A stretch of 64,000 bases of DNA from contig JAUXWO010000030.1 in assembly GCA_030680175.1 (NCBI GenBank), forward strand, positions 1-64,000, written 5' to 3'. The position numbers and the translations under genes were made by a program. How positions within the stretch are numbered: position 1 is the first letter of the stretch; every line of letters starts with the position of its first letter. This DNA comes from Vicinamibacterales bacterium (lineage in GTDB: Bacteria > Acidobacteriota > Vicinamibacteria > Vicinamibacterales > UBA2999). Positions 1-7,385 of the stretch are shown here, one piece after another. Under the pieces are notes generated by a model that was not told where the DNA came from, made no database searches, and saw only the letters and a list, made by a program, of their open reading frames with translations.

Positions 1-1
1 T

Positions 2-124
2 CTGGCCTGCGGTGTGGAGGCTGGCCTGCGGTGTGGAGGCTGGCCTGCGGTGTGGAGGCTGGCCTGCGGTGGGGAGGCTGGCCTGCGGTGTGGAGGCTGG
101 CCTGCGGTGTGGAGGCTGGCCTGC
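2..124. repeat. 19-bp tandem repeat, about 6.5 copies
   Basis: The unit ctggcctgcggtgtggagg repeats head to tail at 2, 21, 40, 59, 78 and 97, with a partial copy at 116-124. The fourth copy has one T-to-G change. It lies outside the left attachment site, in what was the 3' flank of tRNA-Glu before integration. There are no spacers, so it is not CRISPR. It may continue beyond the window start. Confidence 0.95.
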
Positions 125-125
125 C

Positions 126-164
126 CAGCCGAAGCTCGGCATGTGGTCGGCCGAGCGAAGGCTG
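126..164. other. Imperfect inverted repeat in the original tRNA-Glu 3' flank
   Basis: The arms at 126-140 and 149-164 (cagccgaagctcggc against gccgagcgaaggctgg) pair except for a three-base block. The hairpin directly abuts the 14-bp att repeat. Before integration it would have sat just downstream of tRNA-Glu, so it may be that gene's terminator; this role is inferred. Confidence 0.45.
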
Positions 165-176
165 GCGTCCCCGACG
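163..176. other. Left attachment site (14-bp direct repeat)
   Basis: tggcgtccccgacg is identical to 10815-10828, which is the antisense of the tRNA-Glu 3' acceptor arm plus CCA. The pair bounds a segment that ends in a serine recombinase, the expected arrangement for an element integrated into a tRNA 3' end. The wider sites recognised by the recombinase cannot be defined from one copy. Confidence 0.85.
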
Positions 177-203
177 AGTATACAGCGCGATAGGGCAGGC
201 GTT

Positions 204-833
204 CTACTTGTGACGAGGCACCTGGCGGCCTGAGCGGGCGCCGAGGGCCCAGCCGTGCTTTTCGTACTGCTTCGCGCGTGCGGCCCGCTTCTTCTTCGCC
301 GGGTAGTTTCGCCACGTGGCTCGGTCGGTGCACTGTGGGCGGCAGTAGATCTGGCGCCGGACGCGCCGAAAGAACGTCCCACACTCCGGGCACGCGGCCA
401 GACTGTTGCGTGGCACCTCGCCGAGGACCAGCACCATCCTGGCGATGAATACCTCAACGGCGTTGCCCTTGAACGAGATGCTCTCGGTCTCGGCGCCCAG
501 CCGGAAGGTCACCGGGCCCTGAACTGTCGCCGAGAGTTCCTCTCCGGCGATGAACTGCTTCAGGTGGAGCCGAGCAAACGCCTGCATGCCGTACAAGAGC
601 GCTACGTGCCGCCCGCGGACGGCGGCGCGCACCTTCGATAGTCCGCCCCCCTCCATCTTGATTCCAGGCAGGGCATCGATGGACCCATCCGACAGCCCCA
701 CGAAGCGCCGGTAGTCACGCCACAGGGCCGTCACGTCCCGCGAGGCCCGGTCCGGCACATCCACCCCTGAAGCCAGGCCGAGTAGGAAGGCGACTCGCTC
801 CTCAACTTGCAAGACGTCAAGGTCGAAAACCAC
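204..833 (-). CDS. CGNR-like zinc-knuckle protein
   Basis: This 209-aa protein has an uncharacterised alpha/beta-looking N-terminal region and a C-terminal zinc-binding module: Cys148-x2-Cys151 followed by YCRPQC (Cys164, Cys168) and a strongly basic tail (KKKRAARAK). The layout resembles the CGNR zinc-finger family, whose members are usually predicted DNA-binding regulators; here the family's last motif reads CTDRA instead of CGNR. It is transcribed away from the XRE gene at 919, so the 85-bp gap between them probably holds divergent promoters. Its 3' end overlaps, on the opposite strand, the tail the recombinase would acquire in the circular element. DNA binding is inferred. Confidence 0.7.
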   Translation of the reverse strand: MVFDLDVLQVEERVAFLLGLASGVDVPDRASRDVTALWRDYRRFVGLSDGSIDALPGIKMEGGGLSKVRAAVRGRHVALLYGMQAFARLHLKQFIAGEELSATVQGPVTFRLGAETESISFKGNAVEVFIARMVLVLGEVPRNSLAACPECGTFFRRVRRQIYCRPQCTDRATWRNYPAKKKRAARAKQYEKHGWALGARSGRQVPRHK

Positions 834-918
834 TGCTTGTCTCCTGCAAGATTCATCTCTTGCATTGGTCTTGTCTATGGCCTGAGTATAGCTCCATTGT
901 CAATTGAGGTGAACCGAG

Positions 919-1128
919 ATGCTGAAGCTACGGACTGAACGGTTGCGGCGCGGCTGGTCTCAGACGCAGGTCACGCTCCGGACGGGCATCACGCCCGCGG
1001 ACCTGTCGATGATCGAGCGCGGACTCCGACCGGCGTACCCGGGCTGGCGCCGGCGCCTCTCGGAGGCATTCGCGCTGCCCGAGGACTACCTGTTCGCAGA
1101 GGACACCGACGCTCTGGAGGTCGCCTAG
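919..1128 (+). CDS. XRE-family helix-turn-helix regulator
   Basis: This 69-aa protein is essentially one Cro/cI-type helix-turn-helix domain (residues about 3-58; TPADLSMIERGLRPAYPG covers the recognition region). It is preceded by a good ribosome-binding site (gaggtgaaccg, then ATG). Such single-domain regulators are typical of phage and satellite control regions. It is divergent from the zinc-knuckle gene and upstream of the replication ATPase, which suggests it controls excision or replication. It has no dimerisation or peptidase domain, so an SOS-type cleavage switch is unlikely. The function in the element is inferred. Confidence 0.8.
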   Translation: MLKLRTERLRRGWSQTQVTLRTGITPADLSMIERGLRPAYPGWRRRLSEAFALPEDYLFAEDTDALEVA

Positions 1129-1266
1129 CGACGTACGCGGCGATGCCCGCCGGTTGAGGGCGGGCATCAGACCGACACAGTGGCGGAAACACTATGCCGA
1201 TCGACTCCACAATAGCACGCGATGCCCAGTGTGCCACCAGGCCGCGTGCGGGCGCCGTTGGGCGCA

Positions 1267-1312
1267 ACCCCTATCAAGCGAATAGTGCGACTCCACCGGA
1301 GTCGATAGGGGT
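1267..1312. other. Nested inverted repeats upstream of the replication ATPase
   Basis: An outer pair, acccctatc (1267-1275) and gataggggt (1304-1312), encloses an inner perfect hairpin, gactcc-acc-ggagtc (1289-1303). They lie in the otherwise gene-poor 1129-1376 stretch just before the DnaB-N/RecA-like gene. A replication origin, an operator or an RNA structure are all possible; nothing here decides between them. Confidence 0.6.
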
Positions 1313-1376
1313 CCACAGCGATCCGCAGGGCCTGGCGACGCAGGGCCGACGCAAAAACGCGTGCGACCCTGATGCG

Positions 1377-1472
1377 ATGAAGAGCGCGGAACGGCAGGCG
1401 ACGATGGCACGGCTTCTTGCGGCGCTGCTCGTTGCGGACGCGCGGCGGCAGGCAGACTCGGAGGCCGCTTGA
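1377..1472 (+). CDS. Possible 31-aa leader peptide
   Basis: ATG at 1377 opens a 31-codon frame whose TGA overlaps the TTG start of the replication ATPase (TTGA at 1469-1472), which would allow translational coupling. The frame is also open back to an ATG at 1194 (92 aa), but that upstream part has no recognisable features. The peptide is alanine- and arginine-rich and matches no family I know. The stretch 1129-1376 holds no other supported gene, only the nested inverted repeats at 1267-1312. Confidence 0.35.
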   Translation: MKSAERQATMARLLAALLVADARRQADSEAA

Positions 1473-2887
1473 GCCTCGGCAACGTCGCCCGCATCGCTGA
1501 GGCGCGCGACCTCGAACAGTCGCCGCACGATCTCGACACAGAGCGCGCCGTGCTTGGCGCCCTCATCGTCGAGAACGGGCTGCTCGACGCCGTGCGCGCC
1601 GTCGTGTCTCCGGAGGCGTTCTTTCGAGACGCGCATCGGCGGATCTGTCGGGCCGTGTACGAACTGGGAGACAGCGGCATCCCGATCGACCCGCTCACCC
1701 TCATCGCGATACACCGCGATCGCGGCGAGCTCGACGCGGTGGGTGGCCCCGCCTACGTCACCAGCCTGATCGACGGTCTACCGCGCGGCATGAACGCGAC
1801 GACGCACGCCGCGCGCGTGGCGCATCATCACCATCAGCGGCTCGCCCTGGCGGGCCTCGAGGCCGCCAAGCGCGACTTGTATGCCGGCGAGCTCCCGGAC
1901 CTATCCCGGCTCTCCGCGCTCCTGTCGGCCGCCACTGTGGGCGCGGGGGGTGGCGCCGGCGTGCTCGAGATCGTCACCGAGCACGACCTGGCCGCGCGGC
2001 CCCAGCCTACCGGCGTCGTGCGGGGCGTCCTGCCGACTGGCATCACCTGCATCGCCGGCGCGCCCGCCGGCGGCAAGACCACCACGGCGGCCTCGATCGC
2101 AGTCGCCAAGGCGAGCGGGCACCGGTGGCTGCGGCTGTACGAGGTGGCCGAGCGCGGCCCCGTCATCATCATGGCCGGCGAGGCCGCGGAGAACCTGCCC
2201 CGACTCCTGAAGGCCGCCCGCCACGCGCACGGGCTCGGCCTCGAGGACGTGCTGCCGATCTGGATCATCCCGCAGGCGTTCTCGCTCTTCACGCCCGGGC
2301 GGGAGTACGCGGAGCTGCTCGCCTACGCCCGGTCCATCGAGCCGCGGCCGCTTTTCATCTGGGACACCCTCGGCATCTACAGCGCGGGGGCAAAGGAGAA
2401 CGACAACACCGAGATGCAGGTGGTCATGAGCAACCTGCGGGCGATTCACGGCGACCATCTGGTGCTCCACCACACCGACAAGGGCGAGCGCGACGCACGC
2501 GGCGCCGGGGCCATCCGGGCGAACCTCGACGCGCTCTTCATGCTGATCGACACCGATGGACGGATCGTCCTGTCGAACGCGAAACAGCGCGCCGCAGCGA
2601 AGGCGGCAGACATCCACCTGCAGCTCGTGGCGGATCCCGCCATCGGCGCCGCGGCCGTGCGCACGGCGAGCAGCATCACGAGGGCGCCCGGCGAGCTGAG
2701 CGCGAACCAGCGCACCGTGCTCGACGCGCTATGGGAGACGTTCGCCACCACGGGCGCCGGCGTGCCACAGCTCGAGGCCGCGTTGCCGCACGTCAAACAG
2801 CGAACCCTGTACGACGCCGTCGACAAGCTCGTCACGCACGGATTCGCCCGCCGAGATGGAGGCCGGGTCTACCCGGTGAACCGATGA
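1469..2887 (+). CDS. DnaB-N / RecA-like (RepA-type) replication ATPase
   Basis: This 472-aa protein starts with a DnaB-helicase N-terminal domain (residues about 20-115; HDLDTERAVLGALIVENG). It is followed by a RecA-fold ATPase with Walker A GAPAGGKTT (197-205), Walker B PLFIWD (about 294-299) and an LHHTDKGERDARGAG sensor region (about 333-347) as in RepA/KaiC-like AAA_25 ATPases. A winged-helix-like C-terminus (about 410-472) ends the protein. It is probably the element's replicative helicase or initiator. Start TTG 1469 overlaps the preceding small frame. The pairing of a DnaB N-domain with a RepA-type ATPase suggests recruitment of host primase or helicase machinery; this is inferred from families. 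Confidence 0.8.
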   Translation: MSLGNVARIAEARDLEQSPHDLDTERAVLGALIVENGLLDAVRAVVSPEAFFRDAHRRICRAVYELGDSGIPIDPLTLIAIHRDRGELDAVGGPAYVTSLIDGLPRGMNATTHAARVAHHHHQRLALAGLEAAKRDLYAGELPDLSRLSALLSAATVGAGGGAGVLEIVTEHDLAARPQPTGVVRGVLPTGITCIAGAPAGGKTTTAASIAVAKASGHRWLRLYEVAERGPVIIMAGEAAENLPRLLKAARHAHGLGLEDVLPIWIIPQAFSLFTPGREYAELLAYARSIEPRPLFIWDTLGIYSAGAKENDNTEMQVVMSNLRAIHGDHLVLHHTDKGERDARGAGAIRANLDALFMLIDTDGRIVLSNAKQRAAAKAADIHLQLVADPAIGAAAVRTASSITRAPGELSANQRTVLDALWETFATTGAGVPQLEAALPHVKQRTLYDAVDKLVTHGFARRDGGRVYPVNR

Positions 2888-2891
2888 GGAG

Positions 2892-3059
2892 TTGCAATGG
2901 CTTGCAGACCCCTTTTGCAGACCCCTTGCAGAGCGAGGTTGCAGGGTGAATACACGAAAGCATTCAGGGAATCGAGCAATTGCAGAGCGTTGCAATCATC
3001 CTGCAATGCCCATCCGCAATGCAGCAGCGCGTCTCTTTAGAGACGCAGCTGCATTGCAA
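2892..3059. repeat. Cluster of TTGCA motifs with a long hairpin (origin candidate)
   Basis: TTGCA occurs at 2892, 2902, 2915, 2926, 2939, 2980, 2990 and 3054, with TGCAA at 3002 and GCAATGCAGC at 3016. Several copies extend to TTGCAGACCCC or TTGCAGAGCG. A palindrome GCGTCTC-TTTA-GAGACGC (3029-3046) sits inside a longer imperfect inverted repeat (about 3016-3058). Iteron-like repeats beside a replication ATPase are typical of origins. An RNA regulatory structure over the next gene's start is the alternative. Confidence 0.55.
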
Positions 3060-3179
3060 GTTGCGACCTGCCCCGGCTGCGGCACCACGTTCGACGCCGT
3101 ACGTCCTGGGCAGGTGCACTGCCGGCCGAGCTGCGCGCGACAGGCCGACGTGAGGCCGCCCATGTTCGAGGAGTTCTGA
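3006..3179 (+). CDS. Small C4 zinc-ribbon protein
   Basis: This 57-aa protein from ATG 3006 has the zinc-binding pattern CPGCGTTF-x9-HCRPSC. That pattern closely parallels the C-terminal module of the zinc-knuckle protein at 204-833 (CPECGTFF and YCRPQC). The frame is open back to TTG 2892, but the upstream part lies within the TTGCA repeat cluster and is probably not coding. The stop is one base before the next frame's GTG. The two proteins may share a binding partner or descend from a common ancestor. The function is unknown. Confidence 0.6.
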   Translation: MPIRNAAARLFRDAAALQVATCPGCGTTFDAVRPGQVHCRPSCARQADVRPPMFEEF

Positions 3180-3180
3180 G

Positions 3181-3672
3181 GTGAACGAGACCATGCGCGT
3201 CCAGCCCGCCCCCGTCCGTCGCCCGGGCCACGTCCTGAACTCGCGGCGCAAGGGCGCCGTGATCTGGCAGGCGCGGATCTCCACCGACCGCGGCCGGCTC
3301 GAAGTCGTCGGCATCGTCCCCCCGTCGAGCGAGCCGAGCGAGATCCATCCGCTCACCGACCACGAGCTGCTCGAGCTGCTCGGCGAGCACGGCGGCGACG
3401 ATGCACACGCGGCGAGCGACGGACTGGGCCACGGAACAGCGTGGGCCCCCACGCTCCCCTGTCCTGATGCGAGGTGGCGAGCCGCGAATACTTCACACCT
3501 CGCAAGGGATTCAGGAGGGGAGGGGGGGGACGTTCACGGGAAATCGAGGGTCCCCACAGCGTACGGCGCGGGGCGGGTAGGACGGTCGCCGACGACGCCC
3601 GGCCGTCGGGGAGGCCCCGAGGGCCAGCAATTCTCAATTCGGAACGGCGCGAAGGCGCCGGAGGACCACGAC
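3181..3672 (+). other. Open frame upstream of and in phase with the ClpP-like gene
   Basis: A GTG at 3181 opens a frame that stays open into the protease. Its first ~70 codons (up to LLELLGEHGG) look like a real small protein. The following ~90 codons, rich in Gly, Arg and Pro, do not, and they contain a poly-G run near 3520. Either an N-terminal extension of the protease or a decayed or frameshifted separate gene is possible. A strong ribosome-binding site before ATG 3673 favours separate translation of the protease. Confidence 0.4.
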
Positions 3673-4488
3673 ATGAGCGACACGCAGTACCTGCCGATCT
3701 GGGGCGCGATCGGCCGCGAATACAAGGACGGCATCGGCGCGAAGGACGTCGCCGACCAGCTCGACGCGATGCCGGCGAGCACACGACGGATCGTCGTGAG
3801 CATCCACAGCCCGGGCGGCAACCCGTTCGATGGCGTGGCCATCAACGCGCGCCTGACTGCCGAGCGCCAGAAGGGCCGCACCGTGGAGGTGGAGATCCCG
3901 GCACTGAGCGCGAGCGCCGCCACCATCATCCATGTGGCGGGCGCGCCGATCCGCGTCGGGCAGGACGCGCTCGTGATGATCCACAACCCGTGGACGTTCA
4001 CGATGGGCGACGCTCCCGAGCACCGCGCCGCGGCAAGCCAGCTCGACGCCGTCACGGACGCGATGATCGGCCTCTACGTGCGTGCGACGAAGCGCCGCGA
4101 GTCGGAGATTCGCGCGTGGCTCGATGCCACCACATGGATGGACGGGGCTGAAGCCGTGGCGAATGGCTTCGCCACCGAGGTGATCCCCGCCGCGAGCAAC
4201 CAGATCGCGGCGATGGCGTTCGCGCCTGAGGTGCTCGCCAGGCTGGGCGCGCCCCCACCGAAGCATCGGCGCCAGTTCGACGCAGTCGCGCGGGTGGCCG
4301 GCGCGCGCCTCAACCCGACGGCGATCTACGACGACCGGAATCGGCCCCGGGCATTCGAGCCCCAGGCCACGGCGCGTGCGGCCCGCCCGCGGTCGATCGC
4401 CGCGATCGCGAGTCGCTACTACGACGACCAGGCGGCCGAAACCGCCGCGGGCGCGATCGGCACGTCGCCGCGTGGAGGTGCACGATGA
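3673..4488 (+). CDS. ClpP-like phage prohead protease
   Basis: This 271-aa protein belongs to the ClpP/SppA-like serine protease fold used by phages for head maturation. It has IHSPGGNPFDG (about 44-54, oxyanion region), SASAATIIHVAG with the likely nucleophile Ser81, MIHNPWT with His104, and WMDGAEAVANGFATEV (about 155-170), where the third catalytic residue is expected. Start ATG 3673 has the ribosome-binding site ggagg 9 bp upstream. The C-terminal ~90 residues are basic and low in order, as in scaffold-linked versions. It normally processes capsid and scaffold, yet no capsid gene is seen here. It overlaps the next gene by ATGA. Confidence 0.85.
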   Translation: MSDTQYLPIWGAIGREYKDGIGAKDVADQLDAMPASTRRIVVSIHSPGGNPFDGVAINARLTAERQKGRTVEVEIPALSASAATIIHVAGAPIRVGQDALVMIHNPWTFTMGDAPEHRAAASQLDAVTDAMIGLYVRATKRRESEIRAWLDATTWMDGAEAVANGFATEVIPAASNQIAAMAFAPEVLARLGAPPPKHRRQFDAVARVAGARLNPTAIYDDRNRPRAFEPQATARAARPRSIAAIASRYYDDQAAETAAGAIGTSPRGGAR

Positions 4489-5231
4489 GCACCACCACCA
4501 CACCGGCCGCGGCGCCGTCGCTGTCGGCGTCCATCTGCGCGATCGTCGACCTGCTGCTCGGCGGCGAGAACACCGGCGCTCTCGCCGTCACCGGCAAGAC
4601 GGCCAGCGGCGTCGACCCCGGCCTCACGACGCACGTGCGGGCCGAGCAGCATCGTTCCGGGAGCGGCTTCATGCCTGAGTCGCTCCTGACGGCGCTCGAG
4701 GATCGGATGTGGTCGTTGCACCTGGGCGCCGCGGTGCGCCCGTCTCTCAACAGTCTCGAGCTGGCGCGGATCTCCGTGCTGCCGGTGACGTGGCCGCTCG
4801 AGCAGCACCACCACCACAGTCGGTGGCAGATCAACACAGCGCAGCTCGCGGAGGCGCGGAGCCGGATCGAAGCGTTCGGCGTGGCGCCGGCCGCCGTGGT
4901 GTTCGGCGCCTGGCCAGTCGCGGGCCTGGCGTTCCGGTTGGTCGGGCTGTACGCGCTCGCCACGCCCATCCGGCGCGAGTCCGAGGCCCTCAACCTCCTC
5001 CGCGAGCTGTCGGCCGCCCTGGGGGCCGCGGTGCCGGCAGAGGACGCCAACCTGCTCGACCTCACCATCCCCGTGCCGGGCAGCGTGTGCCGCGTCGGCC
5101 CTGGCCTCGACCGCGTGCAGGTCCTGGCCCTCGACGCGAACCAGCGACACACCCACGCCGACATCGCGGCTGCGATCGCCGCTTCAACCAAGGCGCCCGC
5201 GCGGCGCCGACAGGAGACCCACGCATCATGA
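4485..5231 (+). CDS. Unknown protein, possible divergent primase relative
   Basis: This 248-aa protein overlaps the protease stop by ATGA. Its middle (APAAVVFGAWPVAGLAFRL, then a helix ALNLLRELSAALGAA) and the motif TIPVPGSVCRVG (about 190-201) resemble the order found in archaeo-eukaryotic-type phage and plasmid primases. Those have a 'P.aVv.SG.G.haYW.L' strand, then 'L..La..lg', then 'llRvPGT.N'. The key residues are not all preserved, so it may be inactive or the likeness may be chance. It ends four bases before the next ATG. The assignment is tentative. Confidence 0.4.
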   Translation: MSTTTTPAAAPSLSASICAIVDLLLGGENTGALAVTGKTASGVDPGLTTHVRAEQHRSGSGFMPESLLTALEDRMWSLHLGAAVRPSLNSLELARISVLPVTWPLEQHHHHSRWQINTAQLAEARSRIEAFGVAPAAVVFGAWPVAGLAFRLVGLYALATPIRRESEALNLLRELSAALGAAVPAEDANLLDLTIPVPGSVCRVGPGLDRVQVLALDANQRHTHADIAAAIAASTKAPARRRQETHAS

Positions 5232-5896
5232 CCGTCATCAAGACGCTGCAGTCGTTCCAGAACCAGGTGAGAACGGCCACGTCGGCATCGCTCGCCTATA
5301 TCGGTGAGCTCGCCCGGCGCTACACCGAGGCGCGCGCGCGTCTCAAGGCGCTCGAGGCGGGGGCGATGTCCCGCCGCGAGGTGGAGCAGCTCGTGCGCGA
5401 CCAGATCGCGCGGGATGGCCGGGCGTGGCTCGACGAACACGGGTACGCGCTCCGTCAGTTCATCGCGCGCGCGCGGCCCCGGCTGAAGGTGCGCCACCTC
5501 CCGGACTACGGGCGCGCGCTGGTGGAGTGGGGCGCGCTGTGCGCCTCCGATCCGGATGGGGCGTACGCGCGCGTGATGACGCTCATCGAGGCGAACGGCT
5601 ACCAGCCCGGTCCGGACGCCGAGCAGTACAAGGCCGACGTGACCGCGCTGCTGACCGAGCTGGCCAGCCACGAGCGCGACCACGAGCACGCCGTCGACGC
5701 GGCGCTCGAGGCCGGGCTGCAGGTCGAACACCTGCCGCACGTGCAGCAACGGCGGGAGGACGAGGCGCGGGCGCGGCAGCTCGAGGATGAGCGCGTGGTG
5801 GACCGGCAGCGGCGCCAGGCGGCGCTCGACGACGCGCACGTGGCCCACGCCGATGGCCGGGAGTCGCGCACGGCCACCTCGAGCTACCTGTCGTGA
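5228..5896 (+). CDS. Unknown coiled-coil-rich protein
   Basis: This 222-aa protein starts at ATG 5228, overlapping the preceding gene by four bases (ATGA). It is largely helical and charged, with a probable coiled coil near residues 25-75 (ARRYTEARARLKALEAG) and another in the C-terminal third (QQRREDEARARQLEDERVVDRQRRQAA). Between them is a compact domain with HLPDYGRALVEWGALC. I recognise no family. Its position after the protease suggests a structural or scaffold-type role, but this rests on context alone. Confidence 0.6.
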   Translation: MTVIKTLQSFQNQVRTATSASLAYIGELARRYTEARARLKALEAGAMSRREVEQLVRDQIARDGRAWLDEHGYALRQFIARARPRLKVRHLPDYGRALVEWGALCASDPDGAYARVMTLIEANGYQPGPDAEQYKADVTALLTELASHERDHEHAVDAALEAGLQVEHLPHVQQRREDEARARQLEDERVVDRQRRQAALDDAHVAHADGRESRTATSSYLS

Positions 5897-6105
5897 CGAT
5901 CAGCGTCGTGCGCGTCGGGTTCACCGGCCTGGCCAGCGAGGAGTACGACGGCTGCGAAGGTCCGCTCGGCGAGCTGTTGCAGCGGTTGGAGGCCGAAGGG
6001 CGACACGTGGTGAGCGTGTCGGTTCTCCGCTCGACGCGCGGCGCCGAGCGGCACGAGGCGTACATCGTGTTCCGAGGCGCGGACAATCCGCCGCAGGCCT
6101 CGTGA
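5893..6105 (+). CDS. Small unknown protein, 70 aa
   Basis: The GTG at 5893 overlaps the previous stop (GTGA), indicating translational coupling. The 70-aa product alternates predicted strand and helix (TISVVRVGFTG, then GELLQRLEAEGRHVVSVSVL, then EAYIVFRGAD) and could be a small alpha/beta domain. No family is recognised. From 6106 to 6234 no gene is supported; a short GC-rich gap separates it from the tail fragment, possibly a deletion scar. Confidence 0.5.
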   Translation: MTISVVRVGFTGLASEEYDGCEGPLGELLQRLEAEGRHVVSVSVLRSTRGAERHEAYIVFRGADNPPQAS

Positions 6106-6234
6106 CATCGGGGCGGAGTGGCGCGCTTTCAGGGCCGCGCCGCCCGCCCCCGGTCTGGCCGGTGCGGCGGCCAGTGTCAGCTCCGGCCGGCGCTTTCATA
6201 CGGGCGCTGACCGGGGCACCGCACAACGCGCTCG

Positions 6235-6984
6235 GTGGACTACTTCGAGACGCAGAAGTTCGTCGACGACGCAGGGATTGCGAGCTTCCAGGCATCGCTC
6301 AACGCCAAGGACGCGCTCGACCAGGCGAACCGCGCGCTGCGCAACCAGCTCGAAGAGGCGAGGATGCGGAGCGAAGCCGCGCGGTACCGGACCGGCGTCG
6401 AGCTGGCGGCCGACGCGGGCTTCAAGACGCGCGCGGAACTTCAGGCCACGGCGGACCACTTGTTCGCCCTCCACGCGCAGATGGCTGAGAGCGGGGAGTT
6501 CACCTCGGCGCAGATCACGGAGGCGTGGCAGAACGCGGAGGCGGCCCGACGAGCGGCGATGGGGCAGACGCAGCGGGCCGGGGAGGACGCTCGGCAGCAG
6601 CTCCTGAGCAGCACGTCGTCGCTCCTGGGGCAGCTCGGCGCGAAGTACAAGGCGGCCGCGATTGCCGGCGCGATCATCTCGACGTATCAGGCGGTGGCGA
6701 AGAGCATGGCGAGCCTGCCGTGGCCGGCGAACCTGATCTCCGCGGCCGGGGCGCTCGCGGCCGGCGGCGAGCAGGCTGTTGTCCACGGCGATGAAGCGAT
6801 CATCCCGCGGGGGGGTGGGCACCAACTCGCGGGGGAGATCGCCGCTGGGCTAGTGGGGCGACTCGGTGGCGCGTCGGGTGGCGGTGAGCAGACGATCATC
6901 GTCAACCTCGACGGGCGGCAGATCGCGAAGTCCACGGTCCGGCACTGGTCGAGCGTGCTCGAGGTGCAGGGGGTGCCGACGTAA
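6235..6984 (+). CDS. Tail tape-measure-like C-terminal fragment
   Basis: This 249-aa frame begins at GTG 6235. Its second half shows the signature of phage tape-measure C-termini: YKAAAIAGAIISTYQAVAKS, a hydrophobic stretch with LPWPANLISAAGALAAGG (about 155-185), then QAVVHGDEAIIPRGGG (about 192-207). The first ~120 residues are helical and Ala/Glu-rich. Intact tape-measure proteins are usually 600 aa or more, so this looks like a truncated remnant or a small satellite-specific version. The stop shares its last base with the next ATG. Confidence 0.6.
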   Translation: MDYFETQKFVDDAGIASFQASLNAKDALDQANRALRNQLEEARMRSEAARYRTGVELAADAGFKTRAELQATADHLFALHAQMAESGEFTSAQITEAWQNAEAARRAAMGQTQRAGEDARQQLLSSTSSLLGQLGAKYKAAAIAGAIISTYQAVAKSMASLPWPANLISAAGALAAGGEQAVVHGDEAIIPRGGGHQLAGEIAAGLVGRLGGASGGGEQTIIVNLDGRQIAKSTVRHWSSVLEVQGVPT

Positions 6985-7166
6985 TGGGCGCGGTCATCAT
7001 CGCCGTCCTGGCGTTGCTGCTCGCCGGGGTCGCCTTCCTGGGCTACCTGGCGTTCGCCGTGCAGATCGTCGAACAGAAGCGCCGCATCGAGGCGCTCGAG
7101 GCGCGTCACGCGGCGATCATCGAGGCCGGCGCGCGGATGGAGCGGGGCGCGCCACGGGCGCACTGA
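6984..7166 (+). CDS. Small membrane protein with one TM helix and a coiled coil
   Basis: This 60-aa protein has a hydrophobic helix at residues 3-27 (VIIAVLALLLAGVAFLGYLAF) followed by a heptad-like charged helix (IVEQKRRIEALEARHAAII). Size and layout resemble Rz-like spanins or small phage membrane proteins, but there is no lipobox or partner gene to support a lysis role. The start overlaps the preceding stop by one base. The function is unknown. Confidence 0.55.
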   Translation: MGAVIIAVLALLLAGVAFLGYLAFAVQIVEQKRRIEALEARHAAIIEAGARMERGAPRAH

Positions 7167-7175
7167 GAGGCGCGC

Positions 7176-7385
7176 ATGAGGGGTGCCCCCGGCGTCGTGG
7201 CGCGGCTACCATCGTCCCGGCACGCGGATGTCGTCTACACCGTGCGGCAGGCCGATGGCTCGTACTCGTGCAATTGCCCGGGCTACGGCTATCGGCGCAC
7301 CTGCCGGCACGCGGCCACGCTCGAGGCGCTCCGGGCGCAGCCGGTTGACAGATTGAATACAGGTGTTATACAGTGCCCGACGTGA
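7176..7385 (+). CDS. SWIM-type zinc-binding mini-protein
   Basis: This 69-aa protein contains a SWIM signature: CNCPGYGYRRTCRH (residues about 33-46, CxC-x8-CxH). SWIM domains bind zinc and are found in DNA- or protein-binding proteins. It is far shorter than typical SWIM proteins, being little more than the zinc module. The ATG follows a gaggcgcg Shine-Dalgarno-like stretch. Its last 13 bases overlap the ribbon-helix-helix gene, and that gene's promoter lies within its coding sequence. Confidence 0.6.
   Translation: MRGAPGVVARLPSSRHADVVYTVRQADGSYSCNCPGYGYRRTCRHAATLEALRAQPVDRLNTGVIQCPT
7345..7372 (+). promoter_or_regulatory. Sigma70-type promoter for the ribbon-helix-helix gene
   Basis: TTGACA (7345-7350), a 16-bp spacer and TATACA (7367-7372) form a near-consensus promoter in an otherwise GC-rich region. 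Transcription would begin near 7379-7382, so the in-frame GTG at 7382 would be at or next to the 5' end. Confidence 0.75.

Noticed and set aside
1-124. CRISPR-like array at the left edge
   Set aside because: The repeats are contiguous 19-mers with no spacers, and no cas genes are nearby.
12-233. 73-aa ORF from the 19-bp tandem repeat
   Set aside because: Its first part is only repeat translation (GGWPA units). Its last part is meaningful only as the recombinase tail in the circular element.
3181-4488. A single 435-aa protease including the upstream open frame
   Set aside because: The middle part is low-complexity and lacks family residues, and ATG 3673 has a much better ribosome-binding site.
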